64,000 nucleotides of DNA from CAWBQO01 sp963790965 (GTDB lineage Bacteria > Bacteroidota > Rhodothermia > Rhodothermales > DASSAV01), in assembly GCA_963790965.1 (NCBI GenBank), contig CAWBQO010000002.1:186001-250000 (forward strand), in the 5' to 3' direction. A program made the position numbers and the translations under genes. Below, piece after piece: positions 42,480 to 51,129 of this stretch. The number at the start of each line of letters is the position of its first letter. Positions within the stretch are counted from its first letter, which is position 1. The notes below the pieces were generated by a model. That model was not told the DNA's origin, searched no databases, and saw only the letters and a program-made list of their open reading frames with translations.

Positions 42480-43850
42480 TTACCTCGATGCGGCCTGGAG
42501 CATCATCATGAGGTCGTTGCGGACGGCGGCGATCGAGGGGCCTTCATAAACGCCGAGTATCTGCCCTCCCGGCCCAATGAGAAAGCGGCGCGGCAGGGTA
42601 GACACGTTGTACTTCTTGACGACCGGGCTGCTCATTCCCCCGGAAGCGATCACCCCGATGCCGGGGAACTGTCGACCTTCGTAAAAGGCGGCATTGATGG
42701 TGGTGTCGGGCTGGACCGACACCGAGACCGTCACAAGCCCGAGGGACTGTCCGGCCTCTACGAGGGCGTTTCTCTGCGGCAGTTCCTGCTGAAATCCGGT
42801 GTCTTCGGGATCGTAAAACTCGAGCAGCACGAGCCTGCCCTGTAGGCTGTCCAAGCTGAACGTGCGGCCCTGCACATCGGTAAGGGTAAACGGCGGTGCC
42901 GGCATTCCGGCGCTTAAGGTTTCGAGATCATATTGGATGCGCTCCGCCCACTGCGCCCACGACGTGCCGGGCCGGTTGGCAGCGAGCGCACGCGCCGCGT
43001 TGAGCGCAGGCTCACGCCGGCCTTCTTCAGCCAGCGCTCGAATGCGCTCCACCTCCAGCGCTGCCGTCAGCGTGGTGTCCGTTGAAGGGACGCGGTCGGC
43101 CATTTGCTGGAGCACGGTTTGCCCTCCGCGCGGTCCGGACAGGTCCGTCTCAGCCAATCGGGCTGCTCGCGCCACTTCTGCGTAGCGCGGGTTTGAAGGT
43201 TCGAGCTGCAGCGCGTAAGCCACCGCAAGCGAGTCGTTGCGGCGTGGGAGCATGACGATGGCCTCCGCCGCCCCCACCTCGGCCCCAATGGTGCCGGGGA
43301 ACGTCTCGCGCATACTCCAGAGGATGTGGGCCGTTTGCTCCGCCCGCCGCACATAGGCCTCCGGCGAAGCCGCCGATTCCGCGAAGGTATAGAGGTCCTT
43401 GTTGTGCTGTATGATCGTGTTTCGGTAGGCCGTCAAGGCCGCGTTCTCGGGCGAGCGGATGGAAAAGAATCGGTCGTCAACCGGAAAAACGGCGCTCACG
43501 CTGCCGGAGTCGCCCTCGGCCACTGCGATATCGGCGCGCTTCAGGATCGTGCCTCGACGGCTAACGACAAGCGGGTAGATCCCTCGCTCCTTCGCGTGAA
43601 TGGCCACCGAGAAGAGACCCGCGCTGTCCGTTACCGCCGAGCCGAGCGTATCGAGTCCGGCGTCGGACTCCTCGTAGACGAGCACTTCGAAGTCGCGGTA
43701 GTCGCGCGTCGAATCGATAGCGGGATCGACCGAGAACTGCCCCGACAGGTAGGACGTGACGCCGTCCGCTTCTACGGCTTCGCCCTGGCGACAAGCCGAA
43801 AGCAAGAACGGAATGGCGATGAGGATGACTAAAAGGCGACGAGAACGCAT
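42480..43850 (-). CDS. TlpA-like lipoprotein lacking the CxxC motif
   Basis: 456 residues with a lipoprotein signal (PFLLSAC). An N-terminal beta domain like the DUF4369 region of Bacteroidota thiol-disulfide proteins (residues about 25-125) and a helical middle precede a C-terminal thioredoxin/AhpC-TSA fold (about 315-456; PAPPFTLTDVQGRTFSLDSLQGR, later KKYNVSTLPRRFLIGPGG with the cis-Pro). Where TlpA has WCxPC, this protein has LLEFYDPEDTGFQQELP, with no Cys. It cannot be a disulfide reductase and may be a scaffold or chaperone. Confidence 0.85.
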   Translation of the reverse strand: MRSRRLLVILIAIPFLLSACRQGEAVEADGVTSYLSGQFSVDPAIDSTRDYRDFEVLVYEESDAGLDTLGSAVTDSAGLFSVAIHAKERGIYPLVVSRRGTILKRADIAVAEGDSGSVSAVFPVDDRFFSIRSPENAALTAYRNTIIQHNKDLYTFAESAASPEAYVRRAEQTAHILWSMRETFPGTIGAEVGAAEAIVMLPRRNDSLAVAYALQLEPSNPRYAEVARAARLAETDLSGPRGGQTVLQQMADRVPSTDTTLTAALEVERIRALAEEGRREPALNAARALAANRPGTSWAQWAERIQYDLETLSAGMPAPPFTLTDVQGRTFSLDSLQGRLVLLEFYDPEDTGFQQELPQRNALVEAGQSLGLVTVSVSVQPDTTINAAFYEGRQFPGIGVIASGGMSSPVVKKYNVSTLPRRFLIGPGGQILGVYEGPSIAAVRNDLMMMLQAASR

Positions 43851-43894
43851 GAACTAAACTCGATCTTTGCCAGTGGAATGGATAAAAGGGCTAA

Positions 43895-45400
43895 TCAGGA
43901 TCGCTGCGCGTCGAGTCGATCCGCGACGAGGCGGCGAACAACCTGCGGATCGGGCGAGCCGTCGTACCGGCGCATGACCTGCCCGATAAAATAGCCGGCG
44001 ACGCTTTCTTTGCCGGAAAGGTACTGCTGCGTCTGCTTCGGACTCTCGCGTATGACGGCGTCCACGAGCGGCAGCAGCGCACTTTCATCCGAAACTTGCA
44101 GGAGCCGGTGGCTCGCGGCCAGCTTGTCGGCGGCGTCCGGCTCCGCGCGCATGAACTCTATGAGGGCCGTGAGGCCGGAGGAACTGATCTTTTCGTCCAT
44201 GCGCATGAGCACGGCCGCCGCGAGCCGCTCCGGCTCCACGGGAAAAGACTCGATGCCTTCCTCGTGCTCTTTGAGGATCCTGAGCACGTCCGTCATGATC
44301 GAATTGGCGAGGGCCTTCGCCTGGGCGGGCCGGTTGCCTCCTCGCGCCAGCCGCCCGATTTCAGCGAGGGCGCTTTCGAAGTATTCGGCCACCGAACGCT
44401 CCTCGGTGAGCAGCGTCGCGTCATAGAGCGGCAAGCGCAGATCCTGCATCAGGCGCGCCCGGCGCTGTTCGGGCATTTCCGGGAGGGCCGTGCGGACCCG
44501 CTCCAGCATCTCGGGGCCGACCACCACCGGCGGCAGATCCGGGTCCGGGAAGTAGCGATAGTCGTGCGCCTCCTCTTTGGAACGCATCGACCGCGTTTCG
44601 TCGCGGGCGGGATCCCACAACCTCGTCTCCTGAACCACGGTCCCACCGGACTCCAGTAGGGCCATCTGCCGGCTGATCTCGTGCCCGATGGCGCGCTCGA
44701 CGTGCCGGAGCGAGTTCATGTTCTTGATCTCCGTTTTCGTGCCCAACCGCGTTTCGCCCCGCAGGCGAACGGAGACGTTGGCATCGCAGCGAAGCGACCC
44801 CTCTTCCATATTGCCGTCGCACACGCCGAGGTAGCGCACGATCTGGCGAATTTTCTGGACGTACAGGTACGCCTCGCGCGGCGAGCGGAGGTCCGGCTCC
44901 GAGACGATCTCGATGAGCGGGACGCCGCAGCGATTGTAATCGAGCAGCGTGCTGTACGGATCTTGCTCGTGCAAAGACTTGCCCGCGTCCTCCTCCATAT
45001 GGATGCGCGTCAGCCCGATGCGCTTTACCGCATCGCCGCGATCGTCGCGCTCCCCCTCTTCCCCGACGGCGATCTCGACGAAGCCGCCGTGGCAGATGGG
45101 CGTCTCGTACTGAGAGATCTGGTAGCCTTTCGGCAGATCGGGGTAGAAGTAGTGTTTTCGGGCGAAGACAGAGCTCGGCGAGACATTGCAGTGCGTCGCC
45201 AGTCCAACGCGGAGCGTGTAGGCGACAAGATGCTCGTTGAGCACCGGCAGCGTGCCGGGATGCCCGAGGCTGATCGGATCGACGTGCTCGTTTGGGGCTG
45301 CGCCAAAGGCGGCGGAATCCGGACTGAAGGCTTTCGATGCCGTTTGAAGCTGGCAGTGTACCTCGAGTCCGATCACCGGCTCGTATTTTTCCTGCAACAT
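43895..45400 (-). CDS. gatB: Asp/Glu-tRNA amidotransferase subunit B
   Basis: Part of GatCAB, which amidates mischarged Glu-tRNA-Gln or Asp-tRNA-Asn. 501 residues. EPVIGLEVHCQLQT at the N-terminus, then HKHYFYPDLPKGYQISQ-type block (here RKHYFYPDLPKGYQISQYE), VPLIEIVSEPDLRSP, and the C-terminal YqeY-like tail ending AGYFIGQVMRRYDGSPDPQ. ATG at 45400. gatA and gatC are elsewhere. It sits 44 bp upstream of the TlpA-like gene on the same strand and is divergent from a small lipoprotein. Confidence 0.97.
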   Translation of the reverse strand: MLQEKYEPVIGLEVHCQLQTASKAFSPDSAAFGAAPNEHVDPISLGHPGTLPVLNEHLVAYTLRVGLATHCNVSPSSVFARKHYFYPDLPKGYQISQYETPICHGGFVEIAVGEEGERDDRGDAVKRIGLTRIHMEEDAGKSLHEQDPYSTLLDYNRCGVPLIEIVSEPDLRSPREAYLYVQKIRQIVRYLGVCDGNMEEGSLRCDANVSVRLRGETRLGTKTEIKNMNSLRHVERAIGHEISRQMALLESGGTVVQETRLWDPARDETRSMRSKEEAHDYRYFPDPDLPPVVVGPEMLERVRTALPEMPEQRRARLMQDLRLPLYDATLLTEERSVAEYFESALAEIGRLARGGNRPAQAKALANSIMTDVLRILKEHEEGIESFPVEPERLAAAVLMRMDEKISSSGLTALIEFMRAEPDAADKLAASHRLLQVSDESALLPLVDAVIRESPKQTQQYLSGKESVAGYFIGQVMRRYDGSPDPQVVRRLVADRLDAQRS

Positions 45401-45484
45401 AGACTTGAGCGAAGTCGACTTTAGCGCGGCGCGCGTTCAACGATCCCTGACCTGTACACGAGAAGTTCGCCGTTTGCGCTCGAA

Positions 45485-45919
45485 ATGAACCTACGTAAGA
45501 TACACATCCTCCCGGCAGCCTTGAGCATCGCCCTCCTGCTCTTCTCAAGTTGCCGCGACGAAGATCCGGAGGCCCAGAAAGTGCGCGAGCACAAAAGCCG
45601 GTTCGGCGACGCTTACTCGCTCGTCTCCAACTTCTCTCCCGCAGATCCGGACTACTGGCCGTCCATAACGAACGACTCGCTCTCGGTGCGGCTGGTGTAT
45701 CCGGGAGGATGCGCCGATCACGAGTTCGAGCTTGATAGCGAGGTCCGGCGAGACACCGCGTTCGTGTGGCTCTACCACGACGCAGACGAGGATGACTGCG
45801 AGGCGGAGTTGCAGGACGAACTGACGCTAACGCTGCCGTCGGGGGCGCGAAAGGCGTCGACGGTGGTCATGCTTGACCCCGACGGCGGCCCGCCGCACGT
45901 GCTCGCGCTCACTCGGTGA
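45485..45919 (+). CDS. Hypothetical lipoprotein (144 aa)
   Basis: A lipoprotein signal (LSIALLLFSSCRDED) anchors it in the envelope. The mature part contains RLVYPGGCADHEFEL and a second Cys in DEDDCEAELQ, followed by LTLTLPSGA; the two Cys could form a disulfide. Similar small lipoproteins occur in Rhodothermia-like genomes (from memory); no function is known. Ends 12 bases before the convergent bcp stop. Confidence 0.8.
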   Translation: MNLRKIHILPAALSIALLLFSSCRDEDPEAQKVREHKSRFGDAYSLVSNFSPADPDYWPSITNDSLSVRLVYPGGCADHEFELDSEVRRDTAFVWLYHDADEDDCEAELQDELTLTLPSGARKASTVVMLDPDGGPPHVLALTR

Positions 45920-45931
45920 TCCGGCAGGCGA

Positions 45932-46414
45932 TCAGGACAGCCCGAACCGGTCAAGGATTTCCTGCGCGTGCTCCTCGACTTTCGGGCGCTTGAAGACGTG
46001 AACGATCTTTCCTTCCTCGTCGATAAGAAAGGTCGTTCGCTGCGTGCCCATGACCTTCCTGCCGTAGAGGCTCCGCTCGCCGTAGACGCCATAGGCATTT
46101 ACGATTGTATGCGCCGGGTCGGCAACAAGGGGGAACGGGAGCGTATACTTGTCGGCAAACTTCGAGTGCGATGCCTCGTCGTCGACCGAGACGCCGATCA
46201 CCGCCACGCCCTTGCCGAGCAGTTCGCTATGGTTGTCCCGCAGGTTACATGCCTGCTTGGTGCAGCCGGGCGTGTCGTCCTTCGGGTAGAAATAAAGGGC
46301 GACCTTCTTTCCGCGCAGATCGCGAAGGCGGACGGTCTCGCCGGTCTGTGTGGTGCCGGTGAAGTCCGGTGCCGGATCGCCCGGGGAGGGCATTGTATTT
46401 TCTGCCACAGTCAT
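45932..46414 (-). CDS. bcp: Thiol peroxidase BCP (peroxiredoxin Q)
   Basis: Thioredoxin-dependent reduction of hydroperoxides. 160 residues. YFYPKDDTPGCTKQACNLRD carries the peroxidatic Cys51 and resolving Cys56 five residues apart, the alpha2-type BCP arrangement. PAPDFTGTTQTGETVRLRDL and GTQRTTFLIDEEGKI complete the fold. Cytoplasmic. Divergent from rlmI across a 116-bp gap. Confidence 0.96.
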   Translation of the reverse strand: MTVAENTMPSPGDPAPDFTGTTQTGETVRLRDLRGKKVALYFYPKDDTPGCTKQACNLRDNHSELLGKGVAVIGVSVDDEASHSKFADKYTLPFPLVADPAHTIVNAYGVYGERSLYGRKVMGTQRTTFLIDEEGKIVHVFKRPKVEEHAQEILDRFGLS

Positions 46415-46530
46415 TTTTCGTCTATGTGCCTGAACGGCACCGGTAAAACGACGGCCTTGTTTGGCCTTCGCTTAAAGATAAACAATCAGCAGCTTCCGGG
46501 GAGATTCGGGGCTGCAAGTCATAGAACATC

Positions 46531-47733
46531 ATGCGGGTAACACTAAAAAGGAAACAGGAGAAGCAGCTTCAGCACGGTTACCCGTGGGTGTTCGGCAACC
46601 AGATCGCGAAGGTCTCCGGCAGCCCGTCCTCAGGCGATCTCGTGGAAATTGCCGATTCTGAGGGGCGCGTGTACGGGCGCGGGTTTTACCACCGGGAGTC
46701 GATTATTGCCGTGCGTTTCTTGACCACGGATCTCGACCGCCCCGTCGATACGGCCTTCTTCAAGGAGCGACTCGAACGGGCACTGTCCCTTCGCACGGCA
46801 GCCTTTCCCGAGGCGACGCACTACAGGCTGGCGTTCAGCGAAAGCGACGGCTTGCCCGGGACCATCATCGACCGCTATGGCGACGTGTATACGTTTTCCA
46901 CACTCAGCCTCGGAATGGACCAGCGGCGCGACCAGATCCTCGAAGCGCTGGACGCGCTTGTACATCCAGCGGCCGTGGTCGAGCGGAACGACAATGCGCT
47001 TCGCGCGAAGGACAACCTCCCGGAGTCCACAGGGGTGCTCCGTGGCACCTACGACGCACCGGTCATGATCGAGGAAGGCGGCTTGCGCTTTGCTGTCGAT
47101 GTGCTTGGCGGAGCGAAGACCGGTTTCTTTCTCGACCAGCGGCTGCACCGAGAGGCCGTCCGCCGTTTTGCGCCGGGAAGGCGCGTGCTGGACGTTTTCA
47201 GCGCAGACGGCGGCTTCGGCTTGCACGCGGCGGCCGCTGGTGCCGAACGCGTCCACATGATCGACGCTTCACAAGCCGCGCTCGACCGAGCGGCGGCCAA
47301 TGCCGAGCGCAACGGCCTCGGCGACAAGATCACCTACGAACAAACCGATGCCCTCCAGCGGCTTGGCGCAATGGTGGAGGAAGGGCACCAGTACGACCTG
47401 ATCATCCTCGACCCTCCCGCCTTTGCAAAGAGCAGACGCCACGCGGAAGCGGCCGCGAAGGCTTACCAGCGCATCAATATCCTGGCGCTTCAGATGCTGC
47501 CGCCGGGCGGAATCCTTGCCACCGCTTCCTGTTCGCAGGCCGTTTCCGAGGCAGACTTCCTGAAGATCGTCCGCTACGCCGCGCGCCGGTCCGACTCGCC
47601 GCTTCGGCTACTGTATCGTGGCAGCCAGCCGCCGGACCACCCCGTGCTGGAGAGCATGCCGGAGACGCACTATCTCAAGTTCTATGTTTTTCAAAAACTC
47701 AGCGACGAGGTCCCCGGCTCCGGTGTCAAATAG
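46531..47733 (+). CDS. rlmI: RlmI-like 23S rRNA (cytosine-C5) methyltransferase
   Basis: 400 residues: N-terminal PUA domain (HGYPWVFGNQIAKVSG), an EEHEE-like middle domain (SESDGLPGTIIDRYGD) and a C-terminal Rossmann methyltransferase with VLDVFSADGGFGLHAAAAG (SAM binding) and LIILDPPAFAKSR. Family members methylate C1962 of 23S rRNA in Escherichia coli; the exact target here is inferred. ATG 46531 has no clear Shine-Dalgarno. Monocistronic. Confidence 0.92.
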   Translation: MRVTLKRKQEKQLQHGYPWVFGNQIAKVSGSPSSGDLVEIADSEGRVYGRGFYHRESIIAVRFLTTDLDRPVDTAFFKERLERALSLRTAAFPEATHYRLAFSESDGLPGTIIDRYGDVYTFSTLSLGMDQRRDQILEALDALVHPAAVVERNDNALRAKDNLPESTGVLRGTYDAPVMIEEGGLRFAVDVLGGAKTGFFLDQRLHREAVRRFAPGRRVLDVFSADGGFGLHAAAAGAERVHMIDASQAALDRAAANAERNGLGDKITYEQTDALQRLGAMVEEGHQYDLIILDPPAFAKSRRHAEAAAKAYQRINILALQMLPPGGILATASCSQAVSEADFLKIVRYAARRSDSPLRLLYRGSQPPDHPVLESMPETHYLKFYVFQKLSDEVPGSGVK

Positions 47734-47784
47734 CGCGCATTCGCGGCGTCGACCCTCCCGGCCTCGCGATATGCGGCAGCAAAA

Positions 47785-48762
47785 CTAACCCGCCGCGCGG
47801 TCGTCGAGAATCCATCCGGCGAGGTGCTGCGCGACGACGGGATGGTTGAGGTATCCGTACAGGTTATGCGGGTTGCTGCCCTCAGAGCCGATGTAGAAGT
47901 TGTAGATGCGCGGCAGGTCGATGATGTGAATGCCGTTGGCCTTCATTTGCCTAAAGTCATCTTCAACGGAGGCGTCGTGCGCAATGTAGTCGTCCGCAGC
48001 GCTGATGTTCAGCCAGACATCGACGTTGCGGGGGAATTGCCGGTCGGCTGGTTCTTTGGCGTCGAGCAGCGCTTGGCGGATACTCGGCTCGCCGAGCGGC
48101 GATCCAAGCGTAGCCCAGAGGTGAACCCGTCGGTCGCGAAGATCCGCGTATGCTTCGTCGTGGGAGAGCATCCAGAGCGCGTCGTACGCAGCCATGCACC
48201 CCGATCCGTGCGATATGAGCGCTACATCCTCCCCGGCGCGCACGGCCGCGGCCAGCGGCTCGAGTAGCCGCCGCCGAACCTCCGCACCCATGGCCGGATC
48301 GGTAAAGTACGCCGCGAGATCAGGCATATACGAGGCAATGAGGCTCCGCGAAAGCCCATTTGCCAGCAGCGGACTCACGATGCGCGCCACGTCATCGACG
48401 AAGCGAAGGTCGCCGTGCTTGCGGACGAGTTCGCGGTACTCCGACTTCGTATGGGCACCGGATGGCCTGCCGATCAGGCGTTTTATCGCTTCATCCGAGT
48501 GGCCTTCGGGCTTATACCACGCGCCGTCTTCCGTTTCGACGAGATCGCCGGGCGCATCCGGCTGCGCTTCTACGAGCACCTTGTTGATGAGGTCGCCGTA
48601 GTAGACGAACGTGAATGCGACTTCTTCGCCGATCCGCTCGGCCGCGGTTTCGGAGATGCGCATGAGGCCCGACGTGAGGGCTTCACGTGCGAGTCGTTCT
48701 TTTTCCGCTTTTCTCGGTTTTGCCGAGCGGCCGTGAATCAGGATGAGGTGTTTCTTTGGCAT
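47785..48762 (-). CDS. Alpha/beta-hydrolase-like protein with altered nucleophile elbow
   Basis: 325 residues. It opens KKHLILIHGRSAKP, the HG oxyanion region of alpha/beta hydrolases, and has VALISHGSGCMAAYDALW where the nucleophile elbow GHSxG is expected. Aligned this way, the Ser position is Gly (SHGSG), so ordinary serine hydrolysis is doubtful unless the neighbouring Ser substitutes. C-terminal DPAD-type residues (SAADDYIAHD) and a late His (YLNHPVVAQHL) are in place. No signal peptide. Same strand as the GNAT gene, 21 bp downstream of it. Confidence 0.75.
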   Translation of the reverse strand: MPKKHLILIHGRSAKPRKAEKERLAREALTSGLMRISETAAERIGEEVAFTFVYYGDLINKVLVEAQPDAPGDLVETEDGAWYKPEGHSDEAIKRLIGRPSGAHTKSEYRELVRKHGDLRFVDDVARIVSPLLANGLSRSLIASYMPDLAAYFTDPAMGAEVRRRLLEPLAAAVRAGEDVALISHGSGCMAAYDALWMLSHDEAYADLRDRRVHLWATLGSPLGEPSIRQALLDAKEPADRQFPRNVDVWLNISAADDYIAHDASVEDDFRQMKANGIHIIDLPRIYNFYIGSEGSNPHNLYGYLNHPVVAQHLAGWILDDRAAG

Positions 48763-48783
48763 AGATCAAACAGGGGCCGAAAG

Positions 48784-49368
48784 TCAGCTTCCGGACTTCT
48801 CCTCCGGTGGCGCGTCCGGCCGTCCGTTCCGAGCTGCCGGGCGCTTCGGGTCATACAACATACCGGTACAGAGGCACATCTTCCGCTCGGTCCGGGTAAG
48901 GATGTCGTAATTGGGACAACTCTGGCAGCCCTGCCAAAAAACTTCGTCCTGCGTGAGTTCTGAAAAGGTGACGGGGACGTAGCCGAGATCCGTGTTGATC
49001 TTCATCACGGCAAGGCTCGTCGTGATGCCGAACACCCGCGCCTCGGGGTACTTCTCGCGGGAGAGCGCGAAAATGCGGCGCTTGATCTCCCGGGCCACGC
49101 CCGAATGGCGGTAGGCGGGAACGACGATCAGGCCCGAGTTGGCCACATACTCGCCGTGCTGCCAGGTTTCAATATAACAGAAGCCGACGAGGTGCTCGCC
49201 CTCCGTCGCTATAACGGCTTTGCCCTCGTCCATTTTGCGGAGCACGTAGGACGGCTCGCGCCGGGCGATACCGGTGCCACGTGCCTTGGCCGCCTCCGCC
49301 ATTACGGCGCAGATCTCTTGGGCGTATCGATGATGCTGCGGTCCCGCAACCTGGACCTCTATTGCCAT
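48784..49368 (-). CDS. GNAT N-acetyltransferase with Cys-rich C-terminus (ArgA-like)
   Basis: 194 residues from ATG 49368. The GNAT core shows VGFCYIETWQHGEYVANSGLIV and VVPAYRHSGVAREIKRR (acyl-CoA binding). The C-terminal part GCQSCPNYDILTRTERKMCLCTGMLY has a CxxC and a CxC that could bind metal. This architecture matches the GNAT usually found at the head of Bacteroidota arginine operons, where it is thought to acylate glutamate (knowledge of the family; activity here inferred). No arg genes are adjacent. Next gene is the altered hydrolase, 21 bp downstream. Confidence 0.85.
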   Translation of the reverse strand: MAIEVQVAGPQHHRYAQEICAVMAEAAKARGTGIARREPSYVLRKMDEGKAVIATEGEHLVGFCYIETWQHGEYVANSGLIVVPAYRHSGVAREIKRRIFALSREKYPEARVFGITTSLAVMKINTDLGYVPVTFSELTQDEVFWQGCQSCPNYDILTRTERKMCLCTGMLYDPKRPAARNGRPDAPPEEKSGS

Positions 49369-49515
49369 TTGATTGGAGCTATTACAGTCGGACGGACGGG
49401 GCGGACCGTGCCGGTTTGAAGAATGATCGCTGAGAATGAAGCAGGAGGCGCATTGTTTCATCGCCTCCCCTCTGCCTTGGCTCCGCAGGCGCAGAGGGAA
49501 GCCGCCTATGCATAT

Positions 49516-49545
49516 GTAGGGGCACGATATGTCGTGCCGCCATAC
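49516..49545. repeat. Diverged GTAGGGGCACGA palindrome
   Basis: GTAGGGGCACGA, loop TATG, then TCGTGCCGCCATAC. The left arm is identical to that of 7163-7174; the right arm has decayed. Confidence 0.65.
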
Positions 49546-49576
49546 GATCTCCGCCTCCCACTATACTCCGAACACC

Positions 49577-49668
49577 CCCGCCCGTCATCCTCCGTGCTCC
49601 CCGCCCGTCATCCTCCGTACTCCCCGCCCGTCGTCCTCCGTACTCCCCGCCCGTCGTCCTCCGTACTC
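49577..49668 (+). repeat. 23-bp tandem repeat, four copies
   Basis: Four head-to-tail units of 23 bases (CCCGCCCGTCATCCTCCGTGCTC in the first, GTCGTCC and GTACTC variants later) at 49577, 49600, 49623 and 49646. A fifth, degenerate unit runs into the GTCATCCTGAGCG element. No spacers, so not a CRISPR array. Confidence 0.93.
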
Positions 49669-49673
49669 CCCGG

Positions 49674-49733
49674 GTGTCATCCTGAGCGAAGCGAAGGATC
49701 TGTTTTCCTGAAGGCCGAGATGCTTCGCTTCGC
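49674..49733 (+). repeat. CCTGAGCGAAG hairpin element
   Basis: GTCATCCTGAGCGAAGCGAAGG then a 16-bp inverted repeat with one mismatch (GCGAAGCGAAGGATCT at 49686-49701, AGATGCTTCGCTTCGC at 49718-49733). It matches a small element type found between genes of many unrelated bacteria (from memory). The shorter copy at 15197 lacks the right arm. Confidence 0.85.
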
Positions 49734-50023
49734 CGGCAAGACACGCGGTCTGCTGCGGCCTTTCAGGTGCGCATACCATCCCCGCCTCCTCTGGCCCCCG
49801 GACTGTCATCCCGACCGAGGCGGCGCTACCGGCCCTCACCATGAACCCACCTCATCCGCCGCCGCGCGGAGGGACCTCCTCAACAGGTAACGACGCACCC
49901 GCTGCCCGCCCGTCGCCCCGGACACGAGCCAACGCAACCACCCGGTTAAGGCGGGTGACCTGCAGCACTCGCGGCGCGTCGGGCCGTGTGCTCGTTCCCT
50001 TCGAAGCGGCCGTCGGGCATGAA

Positions 50024-50057
50024 AAGAGGGCCTCCCGCCGAAACGGAAGGCCCTCTT
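50024..50057 (-). terminator. Terminator after the PorV-like gene
   Basis: Perfect 10-bp stem AAGAGGGCCT/AGGCCCTCTT with a further CCG/CGG pair, followed on the minus strand by CTTTTC. 25 bases beyond the stop codon, so it ends the TonB/T9SS/PorV transcript. Confidence 0.88.
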
Positions 50058-50081
50058 GTTCATTTCGCCAGCGGAGTAGCT

Positions 50082-51104
50082 TTAGAAGCCGGCTCGCAGA
50101 GCGAAGGCGTGGTTGGCTTGATCGAAGACGCCGACGGGCATGAAGCCGTAGTCGAACATCACGTTGGTGCCAAGCACGGGTTTCAGGTTCAGCGTCGCAC
50201 CGAGAGCGGGGCGGTCCCAGATGTTCTCCAACTGGGAGTCCGTACCCGACACGGTGAAGTTGTAGGCTCCGCGCACGGTGAGATAGCCCATGAAGTCGTA
50301 CGCCGCGAGCGCTTTGATTTCGCTCGGTCCGTATGTGTTCTCCATGTAGTTGACACCGAGCGTGAATCCTTGCCGTGGCGAGAAGCTCGCAGCGATGTCA
50401 ACGACGGTGGGCATGTCTCCGCTGGCGGCGGCGACCTGGTAGGTCGTCGTCGGGCGGTTGGCACCCGTGGCGTCCGCCCGCCGAAGCAGCCCGGAGCCGC
50501 TGTACTTCATCGACGAGCCGATGTTACGAATGGCGACGCCGATGTTCAGGCCGTCCACGCCCAGGAACTCGGAGTACTGCACGCCTGCATCGAGGGAGAT
50601 TCCGGAGGCACTTGCCTGCGTGATGCTCTCATAGATGAGATTTGCGGTAGCACCGACCCGGATGCGGTCCGTCATGGCGCGCCCGTAGGTGCCACCGATG
50701 GTGAACACGGTCGGGGAGAACGTCTCGCCGGTACCGTCCATGTTGAACTCATCCGTGAACGGGATGTCTCCGATGGCAAAGCTCCGAAGATGCACGGCGA
50801 AGGCTCCAAGACTCCCAAAGCGGAATCCGACGGCGGCGAAGTTGATGCCGATATCCGCAATGTAGTTGCGGTGGCTCAGCATCAGCTGCACCTTGTCGTC
50901 ACCGGCGTCGAGGCCGGCCGGATTCCAAAGAACACTCTCGATGCCTGATGCCGCCGAGACGGCACCCGCGCCACCGAGATAGTGGGCGTCCACGGGCACG
51001 AGCATCTGGGACGATGTGTTCGTCCCGTTGCGCGAGTCCTGGGCCATTGCGTCACCTCCCAGAGTGAGCAACAGAGCCGCAGTAAGAAGGAAGATCTGTC
51101 TCAT
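50082..51104 (-). CDS. PorV/PorQ-family outer-membrane beta-barrel protein
   Basis: 340 residues. A signal peptide (MRQIFLLTAALLLTLGGDAMA) is followed by YLGGAGAVSAASGIESVLWNPAG, the family entry block that resembles FadL-type barrels, then about 14 amphipathic strands ending in an aromatic residue (FALRAGF). PorV proteins shuttle T9SS cargo from the translocon to the surface anchoring complex. Here it is the last gene after a TonB receptor and a T9SS-sorted protein, so it may be a dedicated carrier for that cargo (inference). Terminator directly downstream. Confidence 0.85.
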   Translation of the reverse strand: MRQIFLLTAALLLTLGGDAMAQDSRNGTNTSSQMLVPVDAHYLGGAGAVSAASGIESVLWNPAGLDAGDDKVQLMLSHRNYIADIGINFAAVGFRFGSLGAFAVHLRSFAIGDIPFTDEFNMDGTGETFSPTVFTIGGTYGRAMTDRIRVGATANLIYESITQASASGISLDAGVQYSEFLGVDGLNIGVAIRNIGSSMKYSGSGLLRRADATGANRPTTTYQVAAASGDMPTVVDIAASFSPRQGFTLGVNYMENTYGPSEIKALAAYDFMGYLTVRGAYNFTVSGTDSQLENIWDRPALGATLNLKPVLGTNVMFDYGFMPVGVFDQANHAFALRAGF

Positions 51105-51129
51105 TGATTTTCTCTGTTAGGCTTGGCGC

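Larger units (their letters stand above)
49369..50081. other. Repeat-rich intergenic region
   Basis: About 710 bases between the GNAT start and the PorV-like stop. No gene is supported. It holds a diverged GTAGGGGCACGA palindrome, a 23-bp tandem array, a hairpin-forming CCTGAGCGAAG element and the porV terminator (listed separately). The stretch 49740-50020 shows only weak GTCATCCCGACCGAGG-like remnants. Confidence 0.8.

Noticed and set aside
49577..49668. CRISPR array
   Set aside because: Repeats are contiguous with no spacers, and there are no cas genes.
49423..49890. 155-aa Pro/Ser-rich open frame
   Set aside because: It is a translation of the 23-bp tandem repeat and the hairpin element.
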